Source: Gillisia xinjiangensis
GTDB taxonomy: Bacteria > Bacteroidota > Bacteroidia > Flavobacteriales > Flavobacteriaceae
NCBI RefSeq assembly: GCF_046298265.1
Contig: NZ_JBKAHK010000001.1
Location: 175,727-239,726 of the forward strand
DNA: 64,000 bases
Reading direction: 5' to 3'
Part shown: piece by piece, positions 17,627 through 26,137 of the stretch
Numbering within the stretch: the stretch's first letter is position 1
How the letters are laid out: each line of letters starts with the position of its first letter
Position numbers and translations under genes: made by a program
Notes under the pieces: generated by a model
Seen by the model: the letters and a program-made list of their open reading frames with translations, nothing else
Databases searched by the model: none
What the model was told of the DNA's origin: nothing

Positions 17627-18709
17627 TTATTTATTTATAATTTTGTTTGATTCTACTTTGATATTCACCTTTTCTTCATCTGGTAAAAGATCATCAACGC
17701 TCTCTACCTTGCTTTCCAATTCGCCCATTTCGCCTTCATATTGGGTTTCTTCTGTTCTTGCATCATAACCTTGCTCATTTAAATACCGGGAAAGAATCTC
17801 GGTATACCCGTGGGTGCAGATCACTTTTTCACAACCTGTTGATTTTATAGAAGACAACAACCCCTGCCAGTCACAATGATCGGACATGACAAAGCCTTTG
17901 TCGATGGCCCTTCTCTTTCTGGCGCCTCTAAAAGTCATCCATCCGCTTGCTGAAGCAGTTACATATGGCACCATTTTTTTAATCCAGGGAGTTCCGTGAG
18001 CACTTGGAGGTGCCAGCACAATATTCCCTTTTAATTCCACTTTTTTGGTTTCACGCGTAATCCTGATTGTTGGAGGCATAACTATAAGAGGTCTCACCAC
18101 CTCGGTCATATTCTCAATTGCACCATGGGTGTAGATTTTTCCTATAGATGGATCCAGATGTTTTAATAATCTTTGAGCTTTTCCCAGGGAATATCCAAAA
18201 AGGACAGAGGTTCTCCCGTCCTCCTTATTTTTTTGCCACCACTCGTTTATTTCGATTATTACCTGCTTCTGAGGAAGCCACTTAAAGGCTGGAAGCCCAA
18301 AGGTACATTCCGTAATAAATGTATTACACTTCACAACTTCATAGGGAACCGCAACACCATCATCTTCGGTTTTATAATCTCCCGAGAAAACCCAAACCTC
18401 TCCTTTATATTCCACCCGAACTTGAGAAGATCCTATGATGTGTCCGGCGGGATGCAATGAAAAAGTAACCCCGTTGATGCTAAAAGTTTCATTCCAGGCT
18501 TTTCCGGCTACCTCAATTTCCCCAAGCCTGTGCCTGATAATTGGTACGTTGCTGTGATGCGTAATATATTTTTTATGACCCCAGCGGGAATGATCGGCAT
18601 GTCCGTGAGAGATTATGGCTTTATCAACAGGCTTCCACGGATCGAGATAAACACCAGCCTGGGCGCAGTAGATCCCATTTTCATTAAATGCCAGGAGAGG
18701 AGCGTTCAT
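17627..18709 (-). CDS. Ligase-associated DNA damage response exonuclease
   Basis: Metallo-beta-lactamase/beta-CASP fold nuclease related to Artemis/SNM1 and CPSF73, 360 aa. The metal motif H35-G-H-A-D39-H40 is near the N-terminus (ISHGHADHSRWG), followed by HPAGHIIGSSQV, FSGDYK and a beta-CASP region ending in MSDHCDWQGLL and ICTHGYTE. This is the first gene of the minus-strand repair cluster, ahead of the ligase. The acidic C-terminal tail after residue 320 (EESKV-type, low complexity) is outside the conserved core. Confidence is high from both motifs and context. Confidence 0.94.
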   Translation of the reverse strand: MNAPLLAFNENGIYCAQAGVYLDPWKPVDKAIISHGHADHSRWGHKKYITHHSNVPIIRHRLGEIEVAGKAWNETFSINGVTFSLHPAGHIIGSSQVRVEYKGEVWVFSGDYKTEDDGVAVPYEVVKCNTFITECTFGLPAFKWLPQKQVIIEINEWWQKNKEDGRTSVLFGYSLGKAQRLLKHLDPSIGKIYTHGAIENMTEVVRPLIVMPPTIRITRETKKVELKGNIVLAPPSAHGTPWIKKMVPYVTASASGWMTFRGARKRRAIDKGFVMSDHCDWQGLLSSIKSTGCEKVICTHGYTEILSRYLNEQGYDARTEETQYEGEMGELESKVESVDDLLPDEEKVNIKVESNKIINK

Positions 18710-18849
18710 TTAAATTTTTATTATAGCATAAAATTAAAGAAATTTAGCAGGTATTATTTAGCGATTAAGAAAAGATTAGCGAATGTAGAATGCCGGTTTA
18801 ATAAGGAAATAAGCACACAACAATTAGACTATAAATAGACAGGTTTTAT

Positions 18850-18857
18850 TATATTTG
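18850..18857 (+). promoter_or_regulatory. Predicted promoter of the TerB-like gene, -7 element
   Basis: TATATTTG, an exact TAnnTTTG match, 19 bp before the start codon. No certain -33 element at the standard distance. Confidence 0.5.
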
Positions 18858-18876
18858 CGCATTAAAAAAACATACC

Positions 18877-19302
18877 ATGTCAATTTCAGATCTTTATGGC
18901 TCCGGAGAGCATTTGCGTAATTTAGGACACTTTGCCTCGATTGTCCATTTAGCTGCAGTAGATGGAGCTATTAATGCAGAGGAACAAATCGCCCTTGAGC
19001 GATTTGCAAGAAAACTGAATATCTCTGAGGATGAATTCAAAAAAGTTCTTGAAAATCCTGCAATATTCCCTATTCATCCAAACAACACCTATCAGGGCCG
19101 TCTGGAAAGATTATATGACCTGTTCACCATAATTTTTTCTGATCATCAAATTGATGATGAAGAAATCTATCTCCTGAAAAGATATGTTATAGGATTAGGA
19201 TTTTCTTCTGTTCTTGCTGAAACTATTATCAAAAGGTCTATTCAAATTTTTAGCGGAAAGATAAACTTCGAGGATTACCAATATCTGGTAGATAAAAAAT
19301 AA
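18877..19302 (+). CDS. TerB-family protein
   Basis: All-helical TerB-like protein of 141 aa, presumably cytosolic. The segment FASIVHLAAVDGAINAEEQIALERFARKLNI (18-48) and the second half DLFTIIFSDHQIDDEEIYLLKRYVIGLGF repeat the acidic EF-hand-like DG.I..EE pattern of the family. TerB proteins bind metal ions and are linked to tellurite and stress responses, but solitary ones like this have no assigned role. Its stop codon abuts that of fbp (no base between), so the two convergent transcripts must read into each other. Confidence 0.8.
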   Translation: MSISDLYGSGEHLRNLGHFASIVHLAAVDGAINAEEQIALERFARKLNISEDEFKKVLENPAIFPIHPNNTYQGRLERLYDLFTIIFSDHQIDDEEIYLLKRYVIGLGFSSVLAETIIKRSIQIFSGKINFEDYQYLVDKK

Positions 19303-20313
19303 TTATTCCTCATAGTTTGACATAAATTCTTCGGCTTTCTCTACCATTTTTTTGCTTCCGCAGAAGAAAGGAGCTCGCTGGTGAAGTTCATTTGGCTTGA
19401 TGTCCATGATTCTGCGAAAACCATCTGAAGCTTTCCCGCCAGCCTGTTCCACTATATAAGCCATAGGATTGCATTCATACAACAAACGGAGTTTTCCATT
19501 GGTAGCTTTTGAACTTTTTGGATAGATAAATATCCCGCCTTTAATCATATTCCTGTGTATATCGCTCACCATTGAGCCAATATATCTGGAAGTATATGGA
19601 CGATCCTCCTTCTCTTCCTGGCAATATTTGATATAATCTTTCACTCCCTGTGGAAAATGCACATAATTCCCTTCATTGATAGAGTAAATATTTCCGGTTT
19701 CAGGAAAGTTCATTTCCGGGTGGGAAAGATACCAGGATCCCAATGCGGGGTTCAACGTGAAGCCATTAACTCCATTTCCCGTTGTATAAACCAGCATCGT
19801 GGAAGTACCATATATGATATATCCTGCTGCAACCTGTTTATTCCCGGGCTGTAAAAAGTCTTCTTTTGTAACAGGTGAGCCCACTGGGGTTACCCTTCTG
19901 TAAATTGAAAAAATAGTACCTACAGATACGTTCACATCTATGTTCGAACTTCCGTCCAGCGGATCAATAAGCACAACATATTTATTTTTATGATCATTAT
20001 CGCAACCAGCAATAGTGATAAAATCGTCATTTTCTTCGGAAGCAATTCCGCAAACGATCTCCCTGTTTGTAAGTGTCCGTATAAAGGTTTCATTCGCCAT
20101 AACATCCAGCTTTTGCTGGTCTTCCCCCTGGATATTGGTTTCTCCGAAGTTTCCAATAATATCTACCAGACCGGCTTTGTTAACCTCGTGGTTCACCACT
20201 TTTGCCGCCAGGCGAATAGAGTTTATCAACCTTGACAATTCCCCCGAGGAATAAGCAAAATCCTGCTGATTTTCAATTATAAATTCCCCCAGGGTTTGAT
20301 TCTTTTTCGGCAT
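19303..20313 (-). CDS. fbp: Class 1 fructose-1,6-bisphosphatase
   Basis: Gluconeogenic phosphatase that converts fructose 1,6-bisphosphate to fructose 6-phosphate with Mg2+. At 336 aa it has the expected length. Metal and substrate motifs are visible: CGIASEENDD (metal Glu), VLIDPLDGSSNIDVNVSVGT (metal-binding DPLDGSSN), RYIGSMVSDIHRNMIKGGIF, and KLRLLYECNPMAYIVEQAGG. It is monocistronic, divergent from the GNAT pair, and has a well-formed Bacteroidota promoter. It converges on the TerB-like gene with no gap. Confidence 0.97.
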   Translation of the reverse strand: MPKKNQTLGEFIIENQQDFAYSSGELSRLINSIRLAAKVVNHEVNKAGLVDIIGNFGETNIQGEDQQKLDVMANETFIRTLTNREIVCGIASEENDDFITIAGCDNDHKNKYVVLIDPLDGSSNIDVNVSVGTIFSIYRRVTPVGSPVTKEDFLQPGNKQVAAGYIIYGTSTMLVYTTGNGVNGFTLNPALGSWYLSHPEMNFPETGNIYSINEGNYVHFPQGVKDYIKYCQEEKEDRPYTSRYIGSMVSDIHRNMIKGGIFIYPKSSKATNGKLRLLYECNPMAYIVEQAGGKASDGFRRIMDIKPNELHQRAPFFCGSKKMVEKAEEFMSNYEE

Positions 20314-20337
20314 TATAAATTTTTAAATTAGATTGGG

Positions 20338-20368
20338 CAAAAATATTCAAATTAATAAGGTACTACAA
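20338..20368 (-). promoter_or_regulatory. Predicted fbp promoter (TTG -33, TATTTTTG -7)
   Basis: On the minus strand TTG (20366-20368), a 20-bp spacer and TATTTTTG (20338-20345) match the Bacteroidota consensus. The distance to the fbp ATG is 24 bp. Confidence 0.65.
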
Positions 20369-20401
20369 CGTTTTCGTAATTAATATGTGCCTAAGGTTTC
20401 T

Positions 20402-20409
20402 TATTTTTG
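20402..20409 (+). promoter_or_regulatory. Predicted promoter of the GNAT-GNAT-aspartate kinase unit, -7 element
   Basis: TATTTTTG is an exact TAnnTTTG match 17 bp before the chosen ATG at 20427. This supports that start over the upstream ATG at 20385, which would lie before the promoter element. Confidence 0.5.
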
Positions 20410-20426
20410 AAATAATTAACATTCTT

Positions 20427-20903
20427 ATGAACTATACAATTCGAAACGCAGAAAAATCTGATCTTCCTGAAATCCTCAATCTTATTAAGGAACTGGCAAA
20501 ATTTGAAAATGAGCCCGATGCCGTGGAGGTAGATATAAAGGAACTGGAAGAAGAGGGCTTTGGCCCTAAGGCTTTGTTTACCTGCTTTGTGGCAGAAGTA
20601 GACGAAAAAATTGAGGGGATGGCGCTGGTCTATTTCAGGTATTCCACCTGGAAAGGACGCACCGTCCATTTGGAAGATCTCATTGTACGGGAAGCAATGC
20701 GCGGTACCGGCCTTGGAAGTGCCCTATACAAGAGAGTGATTGAATACGCCCGGGAACAAGGTGTGAAAAGAACAGAATGGGTTGTTCTGGACTGGAATAC
20801 ACCCGCCATCGATTTTTACAAACGCAGCGGCGCCAGTGTATTTACCGATTGGTATACCGTACAAATGGACGAAAAATCGATGAAGAAATTCCTGGAGAAA
20901 TAG
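20427..20903 (+). CDS. GNAT-family N-acetyltransferase (first of a tandem pair)
   Basis: Acetyl-CoA-dependent acetyltransferase, 158 aa from the ATG at 20427. Typical GNAT features are the N-terminal YTIRNAEKSDLPEILNLI, the strand pair FVAEVDEKIEGMALVYF, and the acetyl-CoA pyrophosphate loop region REAMRGTGLGSALYK (R-x-x-G-x-G/A form), with YKRSGASVFTDWY at the end. The family matches diamine (spermidine/spermine-type) acetyltransferases in overall pattern, but the acceptor is unknown. The next gene is a close paralogue, and an aspartate kinase follows. Confidence 0.86.
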   Translation: MNYTIRNAEKSDLPEILNLIKELAKFENEPDAVEVDIKELEEEGFGPKALFTCFVAEVDEKIEGMALVYFRYSTWKGRTVHLEDLIVREAMRGTGLGSALYKRVIEYAREQGVKRTEWVVLDWNTPAIDFYKRSGASVFTDWYTVQMDEKSMKKFLEK

Positions 20904-20981
20904 ATCAGGCCGGATCATTAGTACCTGAATATACCCGTTTTAGAAAATCTATCGCTAAATTTGTGGAAAACCAGAAAAACT

Positions 20982-21455
20982 ATGGAATTTACAATTAGAG
21001 AAGCTGAAAGAAAAGATATGCCGGCAGTTTTAGAACTTATAAAGGAACTTGCCGCTTATGAAAATGCTTTAGACCAGGTAGAAATCGATGTTGCCCATCT
21101 TGAAAAGGAAGGCTTCGATGAAAAAAACTTCAAATGTTTTGTGGCCGATGTGAACGGGAAAATTGAAGGTTTGGCACTGGTTTACTTCCGGTTCTCAACC
21201 TGGAAAGGAAGAACTGTCCACCTGGAAGACCTCATCGTACGGGAAAAAATGCGGGGTACCGGTCTTGGCGGTGCACTTTATCAACGAGTCGTGCAGTATG
21301 GCCATGATAATGATGTAAAGCGGGTTGAATGGGTAGTTTCTGAAGGCAACAAAAATGCCATCGAATTCTATGAAAATACCGGTGCCGATATCAAGAAAAA
21401 CTGGTATACCGTGCATATGGATGAAACAGGGATCCAGAAAAACATCAAAAAATAA
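20982..21455 (+). CDS. GNAT-family N-acetyltransferase (second of a tandem pair)
   Basis: Paralogue of the preceding gene, 157 aa from the ATG at 20982. The two share runs such as STWKGRTVHLEDLIVRE and keep the same motif spacing: RGTGLGGALYQRV for acetyl-CoA and YENTGADIKKNWYTVHMDE at the end. They clearly arose by tandem duplication and have since diverged. It is 78 bp after the first copy, and its stop codon directly precedes the ATG of the aspartate kinase, so these two are translated from one message. Confidence 0.86.
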   Translation: MEFTIREAERKDMPAVLELIKELAAYENALDQVEIDVAHLEKEGFDEKNFKCFVADVNGKIEGLALVYFRFSTWKGRTVHLEDLIVREKMRGTGLGGALYQRVVQYGHDNDVKRVEWVVSEGNKNAIEFYENTGADIKKNWYTVHMDETGIQKNIKK

Positions 21456-22709
21456 ATGGAGATATTTAAATTCGGAGGAGCCTCTGTAAAGGATGCTGCT
21501 TCGGTAAAAAATGTTCTCAGCGTACTTCAAAAAACTGGGTATAAAGATAAGGTCATTGTAGTTTCGGCTATGGGTAAAATGACCAACGCCTTCGAAATTG
21601 TAATTGCCGAATATCTTCAAACCCGAAAGGCTCCCCTGGAGTTACTTTCAGAAGTAAAGGAATTTCATCTTGAGATCGCCCGCGGATTATTTGAATCGGC
21701 CTCTGCCCCTGTTTTCAAAATGATAGATGACCTCTTTGAGGAACTTATCAATTTCATGGACCATAATAAATCCATTCAGTATGATTTTGTATACGATCAA
21801 ATTGTGTGTTATGGCGAACTGGTTTCCTCTAAAATTTTAAGCGAATTTCTAAAGTCTCAATCCCTTGAACATTCCTGGCTGGATGCCCGTAAATTGATAA
21901 AAACAGACAGTACATATCGCGATGCTACCGTAAACTGGGAAGAAACCCAACAAAATATTTCCAGCCAGCTAAAACACGGTGAATTATACTTAACCCAGGG
22001 TTTCATAGCCTCCGATGCCAATAATTTCAGCACAACCCTGGGAAGGGAAGGGAGTGATTATACGGCAGCCATCCTGGCCTATTGCCTTAATGCTGAGAAA
22101 GTGATTATCTGGAAAGATGTACCCGGCGTTTTAAATGCAGATCCCCGGGTATTTGAAAATCCGCAATTGTTGAACCAGATCTCCTATGAAGAGGCTATTG
22201 AACTGGCCTTTTACGGAGCCTCCGTGATTCATCCTAAAACACTGCAACCATTACAGCGTAAGGAGATTCCCCTGTTTGTGAAATCCTTTATAGATCCCGA
22301 AGGTGCGGGTACTTCTGTTAGCAAAGGCCAAACTTTGATCCCGGCAATCCCCTGTTTTATCGTAAAGAAAAATCAGGTACTTATCTCTCTTTCCTCCCTG
22401 GATTTTTCATTTATGGTAGAAGAAAATATCAGCGAGATCTTTAGACTGTTTCATCAGTATCAAATGAAGGTGGATCTAATTCAAAATTCAGCCATTAGCT
22501 TCGCAGTTTGTGTTGATAACCGGTTTAACAATCTGGAAAAACTCATTCAGCATTTAAAAGCGCGGTTTAAAGTGAGCTTTATTACAGGTGTTTCCCTGTA
22601 CACAATCCGGCATTTTGATGAAACCGCTATAAAGACTTTGGAAAAAGATAAAGAGGTGTTGCTTAAACAGGTGATGCAAAATACTGTGCAACTGGTAACT
22701 GTGGCTTAA
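21456..22709 (+). CDS. Aspartate kinase
   Basis: Phosphorylates aspartate, the first step toward lysine, threonine and methionine. It has 417 aa and is monofunctional. The kinase signature KFGGASVKDAASVKNV is at residues 5-20, with GREGSDYTAAILAYCL and IWKDVPGVLNADPR in the catalytic domain and SYEEAIELAFYGASVIHPKTLQPL ahead of the ACT regulatory region (about 300-410). The ACT region is the likely seat of feedback control. No base separates it from the preceding GNAT stop. Several aspartate kinases usually exist per genome, so I do not choose among lysC-type symbols. Confidence 0.94.
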   Translation: MEIFKFGGASVKDAASVKNVLSVLQKTGYKDKVIVVSAMGKMTNAFEIVIAEYLQTRKAPLELLSEVKEFHLEIARGLFESASAPVFKMIDDLFEELINFMDHNKSIQYDFVYDQIVCYGELVSSKILSEFLKSQSLEHSWLDARKLIKTDSTYRDATVNWEETQQNISSQLKHGELYLTQGFIASDANNFSTTLGREGSDYTAAILAYCLNAEKVIIWKDVPGVLNADPRVFENPQLLNQISYEEAIELAFYGASVIHPKTLQPLQRKEIPLFVKSFIDPEGAGTSVSKGQTLIPAIPCFIVKKNQVLISLSSLDFSFMVEENISEIFRLFHQYQMKVDLIQNSAISFAVCVDNRFNNLEKLIQHLKARFKVSFITGVSLYTIRHFDETAIKTLEKDKEVLLKQVMQNTVQLVTVA

Positions 22710-22747
22710 AAATATCGTTTATTTGTTTTCAATCAAACCTAACCAAA

Positions 22748-24529
22748 ATGGGAATTGTAACTGCAAAGGAAGTCGCCAAGGTCATGAACCTGGAAAAATT
22801 AGGCCCCATTGGCACATCCATTGGATGGATTGTTTTACACAGCACAAAACTTTCAACCATCAATAAGGAATACGATAAGCGCAAAAATTTAGATGGAATT
22901 GAATTCATAAATTCTATTTTAAAGAGCTTTGAGATAGATTTTGAAATTTCGGAAAAGGACCTGAAGCGAATTCCTAAAACAGGACCCTTTATTGTAATTG
23001 CAAATCATCCTCTGGGTGGGATAGACGGAATGATCCTGATGAAAATCTTTCTTGAACAACGCCCGGATTTCAAGATGATAGCAAACTTTTTACTGCATAG
23101 GCTGGATCCCTTAAAACCTTATATTATGCCTGTGAATCCTTTTGAAAATCACAAGGAAGCGATGTCTAGTTTGGGAGGCATCAAACAGGCCCTTTCACAT
23201 CTAAGCGAAGGCGGTGCTCTTGGAATTTTTCCGGCCGGAGAGGTTTCTACCTATAAGGACCAGCGAATGATTGTGGATAAAGCCTGGGAACCTTCGGCCA
23301 TGAAACTTATTCAGAAAGCAAACGTCCCTGTTGTCCCTGTTTATTTTCATGGAAAAAACAGCACTTTTTTCTACAGACTGTCCGGGTTAAGCGATGTGTT
23401 GCGCACCGCAAAACTTCCCAGCGAAATGCTTTCCCAGAAAAAGCGTAAAATTAAGGTGCGAATAGGACATGTGATCTCTGCTGAAGATCTTTCAGCGCAT
23501 TCCAATCTGGAAGCATTTACTGCTTTTTTACGCCGAAAAACCTATATGCTGGCCAACTCCTTTGAAAAGAAAAGTTTTTTTAAGGGATTGCCAAAAAGCA
23601 TGAAATTTTCAAAAGCCCCAGAGGAAATAATTGGTCAAACCGATGAATCTTCAATGGAACAGGAAGTAGAAACCTGCAGAATGCTTGACAAACGCCTGTT
23701 GGAAAGCAAAAATTATGAGGTGTTTTTAGCCAAAAAAGAAATCATCCCAAATATTGTTTCGGAAATAGGAAGATTGAGGGAGATCACATTCAGGGAGATT
23801 GGGGAAGGCACAAATTTGGCTACAGATCTTGATAAATTTGATGATTATTATTATCATTTATTCTTGTGGGATAAAGATGCCAAAAAAATTGCCGGCGCCT
23901 ACAGAATGGGAATGGGGAACGAAATTTTTAAAAAGTACGGAATCGATGGTTTTTACCTTCAGGATCTGTTTCGGTTTGAATCCGAGTTATACCCCATGAT
24001 GAGCCAATCTATTGAAATGGGACGCGCGTTTATAATAAAGGAATATCAGCAGCGGCCAATGCCCCTTTTTCTGCTTTGGAAAGGAATTGTTCATTGCACC
24101 CTGCGTTTTCCCGAACATAAATACCTGATTGGCGGAGTAAGCATCAGCAATAAATTTTCAAACTTCTCGAAATCATTGATGATCGAGTTTATGAAATCCA
24201 ATTATTACGATCCGTATGTTGCGCAATATATCAAGCCTAAAAAGGAATTTAAAGTGAAGCTGAAGGATGCCGATAAGGATTTTGTCTTTGATGAAAGCAA
24301 GGCCAATCTGAATAAATTTGACAAAATAATAGACGAAATAGAACCGGATGGACTTCGGTTGCCGGTTCTTATCAAAAAGTACATCAAACAGAATGCCCGG
24401 GTAGTAGCTTTTAATGTTGATCCTTTATTTAACGACGCCATAGATGGACTTATGTACATTAGAATTGCCGATCTTCCCGAAAGCACAGTAAAACCTGTTA
24501 TGGAAGAACTCCAGAAAGAACTCGAATAA
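22748..24529 (+). CDS. Two-domain acyltransferase, ornithine/glycine-lipid synthase type (OlsF-like)
   Basis: Protein of 593 aa with two acyltransferase domains. Residues 75-270 resemble PlsC/OlsA acyltransferases: NHPLGGIDG (86-94), with five residues between His and Asp, and GIFPAGEVST. Residues 320-540 resemble the OlsB/hemolysin acetyltransferase-like fold: REITFREIGEGTNLATDLDKFDDYYYHLFLW, then SIEMGRAFI. This is the architecture of OlsF, which makes ornithine lipids in Flavobacterium and Serratia, and of fused glycine-lipid synthases. The amino-acid substrate cannot be read from the sequence. It follows the aspartate kinase by 38 bp and has its own terminator palindrome. Confidence 0.83.
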   Translation: MGIVTAKEVAKVMNLEKLGPIGTSIGWIVLHSTKLSTINKEYDKRKNLDGIEFINSILKSFEIDFEISEKDLKRIPKTGPFIVIANHPLGGIDGMILMKIFLEQRPDFKMIANFLLHRLDPLKPYIMPVNPFENHKEAMSSLGGIKQALSHLSEGGALGIFPAGEVSTYKDQRMIVDKAWEPSAMKLIQKANVPVVPVYFHGKNSTFFYRLSGLSDVLRTAKLPSEMLSQKKRKIKVRIGHVISAEDLSAHSNLEAFTAFLRRKTYMLANSFEKKSFFKGLPKSMKFSKAPEEIIGQTDESSMEQEVETCRMLDKRLLESKNYEVFLAKKEIIPNIVSEIGRLREITFREIGEGTNLATDLDKFDDYYYHLFLWDKDAKKIAGAYRMGMGNEIFKKYGIDGFYLQDLFRFESELYPMMSQSIEMGRAFIIKEYQQRPMPLFLLWKGIVHCTLRFPEHKYLIGGVSISNKFSNFSKSLMIEFMKSNYYDPYVAQYIKPKKEFKVKLKDADKDFVFDESKANLNKFDKIIDEIEPDGLRLPVLIKKYIKQNARVVAFNVDPLFNDAIDGLMYIRIADLPESTVKPVMEELQKELE

Positions 24530-24532
24530 ATC

Positions 24533-24550
24533 CAGGGTTTTAAAACCCTG
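24533..24550 (+). terminator. Perfect palindrome after the acyltransferase gene
   Basis: CAGGGTTTTAAAACCCTG, an 18-bp perfect palindrome 3 bp after the stop, followed by TAAACTTTTTCT. It may fold as a terminator, although its tight loop is atypical. Confidence 0.5.
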
Positions 24551-24644
24551 TAAACTTTTTCTATTTCTGTTAATTTCAAGTTATACCGGGTATTGAATTG
24601 GGAAAGGCTTAAATTCATTCTTATCTTGGAAAAAAAGTAAAAAA

Positions 24645-25289
24645 ATGGAAAAGATCTTAATTGTAGGAGCAAGCGGAAATACCGGAAAAAGAGTGATAGA
24701 GATCCTTAGTAATTCCCAAAGTTTTGAACCTGTTGCGATGATTCGCAAAGAGGAACAAAAGGAAATTTTTGATGATATGGATGTGAAGTGGGTTCACGCC
24801 GATTTGGGAGAGAAGGTAGATCACGCCCTTAAAGGAATTGATAAAGTGATATTTGCCGCAGGTTCCGGAGGGAATACAGGCGCTGATAAAACCATTGCAA
24901 TAGATCAGGATGGAGCTATAAAAATGATAGATGCCGCTAAAAAAGCAAAGGTGAAAAAGTTTGTAATGCTGAGCTCCATGGGAGCCGACGAGCCTTCAAA
25001 ACATAAGAAACTTGAGGTTTACCTGAAAGCAAAGAAAAATGCAGATGAACATCTTCGTGAAAGCGGACTGGATTATACCATTCTTCGACCAGGCGCACTT
25101 ACAGATGATATGGGATTGGCCAAAGTAAAACTGGCTGAAAAGCTAAATGAAGCAGGAGAAATCTCCAGGGATGATGTTGCATTTCTTTTGGTGATGAGCC
25201 TTGCAGATCCTTTGGTAAAGAACAAAACCATTGAAGCCATTGAAGGAAAAGAGTCCATTAAATCGGCTATTATTGAAGCCAGCAGGTAA
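24645..25289 (+). CDS. Atypical SDR / NAD(P)-binding oxidoreductase
   Basis: Cytosolic NAD(P)-binding protein of 214 aa, YwnB/NmrA-like. The nucleotide motif GASGNTG is at 8-14, with VIFAAGSGGN, FVMLSSMGAD and the family run GLDYTILRPGALTDD. This class usually lacks the catalytic Tyr-Lys of classical SDRs, and none is evident here. The substrate is unknown. Only 3 bp separate it from ywbE, so the two genes are one unit. Confidence 0.87.
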   Translation: MEKILIVGASGNTGKRVIEILSNSQSFEPVAMIRKEEQKEIFDDMDVKWVHADLGEKVDHALKGIDKVIFAAGSGGNTGADKTIAIDQDGAIKMIDAAKKAKVKKFVMLSSMGADEPSKHKKLEVYLKAKKNADEHLRESGLDYTILRPGALTDDMGLAKVKLAEKLNEAGEISRDDVAFLLVMSLADPLVKNKTIEAIEGKESIKSAIIEASR

Positions 25290-25292
25290 GCG

Positions 25293-25481
25293 ATGAAGCC
25301 ATTAAGAAAAGATTTGACACCAGGGACCAATGTAATGATCATTCAGAAAAATGATCAGCGCAGTGGAGTGCTTACAGAAGGTATCGTGGCCAATATTTTA
25401 ACAAAATCCCCATCTCATCCTCACGGAATAAAAGTCAGGTTGGAAACAGGAGAAGTTGGTCGTGTTCAAAAACTTGCTTAA
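25293..25481 (+). CDS. YwbE-family protein
   Basis: Small basic protein of 62 aa. The family pattern is complete: RKDLTPGTNVMIIQKNDQRSGVLTEGIVANILTKS then HPHGIKVRLETGEVGRVQ. Members are conserved, KOW-like beta-barrel proteins without a proven function; nucleic-acid binding has been suggested by fold only. It is the last gene of the SDR unit, before a strong terminator. Confidence 0.92.
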   Translation: MKPLRKDLTPGTNVMIIQKNDQRSGVLTEGIVANILTKSPSHPHGIKVRLETGEVGRVQKLA

Positions 25482-25501
25482 AGTGTTATCAACTATTATC
25501 T

Positions 25502-25538
25502 AAAAAGGGCTGAAATTTTATAAATTTCAGCCCTTTTT
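25502..25538. terminator. Strong bidirectional terminator after ywbE
   Basis: A 17-bp perfect stem, AAAAAGGGCTGAAATTT with its complement, around a 3-nt loop, with T-runs on both strands. It serves ywbE on the plus strand and the VOC gene side on the minus strand. Confidence 0.9.
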
Positions 25539-25562
25539 AGATTCGACATTCCGGGGTTGTTT

Positions 25563-25701
25563 TGTCATTCTAACGAGCTTTTGGGTGAGTAAGAATCTTT
25601 TGATAATATGATGATCTGTTTGAAATGTTTTCTGTTTATTGCCTTTCAAACATAATCCATCCAATGAAAGCGCAGGATTCTTCACTTCGTTCAGAATGAC
25701 A
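25563..25701. repeat. Interspersed repeat bounded by TGTCATTCT inverted ends
   Basis: 139 bp bounded by TGTCATTCT (25563-25571) and AGAATGACA (25693-25701). Its minus-strand translation contains NVILNEVKNPALSL, a phrase I recognise from many spurious Bacteroidota ORFs derived from a dispersed repeat. No other copy is seen in this window, so the repeat status rests on that recognition and on the inverted ends. Confidence 0.45.
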
Positions 25702-25737
25702 TTTCTAAGTTGTTTTATCATACTTCAAAGAAAACCC

Positions 25738-26124
25738 CTACAAAAATGCCTTGTCGTTTGGTTCCCAAAGCTCGATTTTATTTCCTTCGAGATCAACGAT
25801 CCAACCGAATTTCCCTTCTTCAGCTCGTTGGATTTCATCCATTACAGTGACTCCCTCAGCTTTAAGGGTTTCAAGCAATTCCTCAAGGTTTTCGACCCGA
25901 AAATTCATCATAAAGTCCTTTTTAGAAGGCTCAAAATGTTTCGTCTTTTCATGGAAAGGACTCCATTGCGTGGAACAATCATTTCCATCTTTATCCTTCC
26001 ACCAAAATGTGCAACCCCATTGATCTGTATTTAAACCAAGATGTTTATTGTACCAGTCCTTTACCGCATTGGGGTCTTTGCTTTTAAAAAATACGCCACC
26101 AATGCCCGTTACCCTGTTTTTCAT
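25738..26124 (-). CDS. VOC (glyoxalase/bleomycin-resistance fold) family protein
   Basis: Small cytosolic protein of 128 aa with the paired beta-alpha-beta-beta-beta fold: VTGIGGVFFKSKDPNAVKDWYNKHLGL and, in the second half, FRVENLEELLETLKAEGV and WIVDLEGNKIELWEP. The terminal Glu (IELWE) is the usual metal ligand position. The substrate is unknown. It is the last gene of a compact four-gene minus-strand run (cupin, 2-hydroxyacid dehydrogenase, membrane protein, VOC), 13 bp after the previous stop. Confidence 0.85.
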   Translation of the reverse strand: MKNRVTGIGGVFFKSKDPNAVKDWYNKHLGLNTDQWGCTFWWKDKDGNDCSTQWSPFHEKTKHFEPSKKDFMMNFRVENLEELLETLKAEGVTVMDEIQRAEEGKFGWIVDLEGNKIELWEPNDKAFL

Positions 26125-26137
26125 AATTGCTGTTTTT

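Noticed and set aside
25527..25721. 64-aa minus-strand frame with NVILNEVKNPALSL
   Set aside because: Its sequence is the usual spurious translation of a dispersed Bacteroidota repeat, and it crosses the ywbE terminator.
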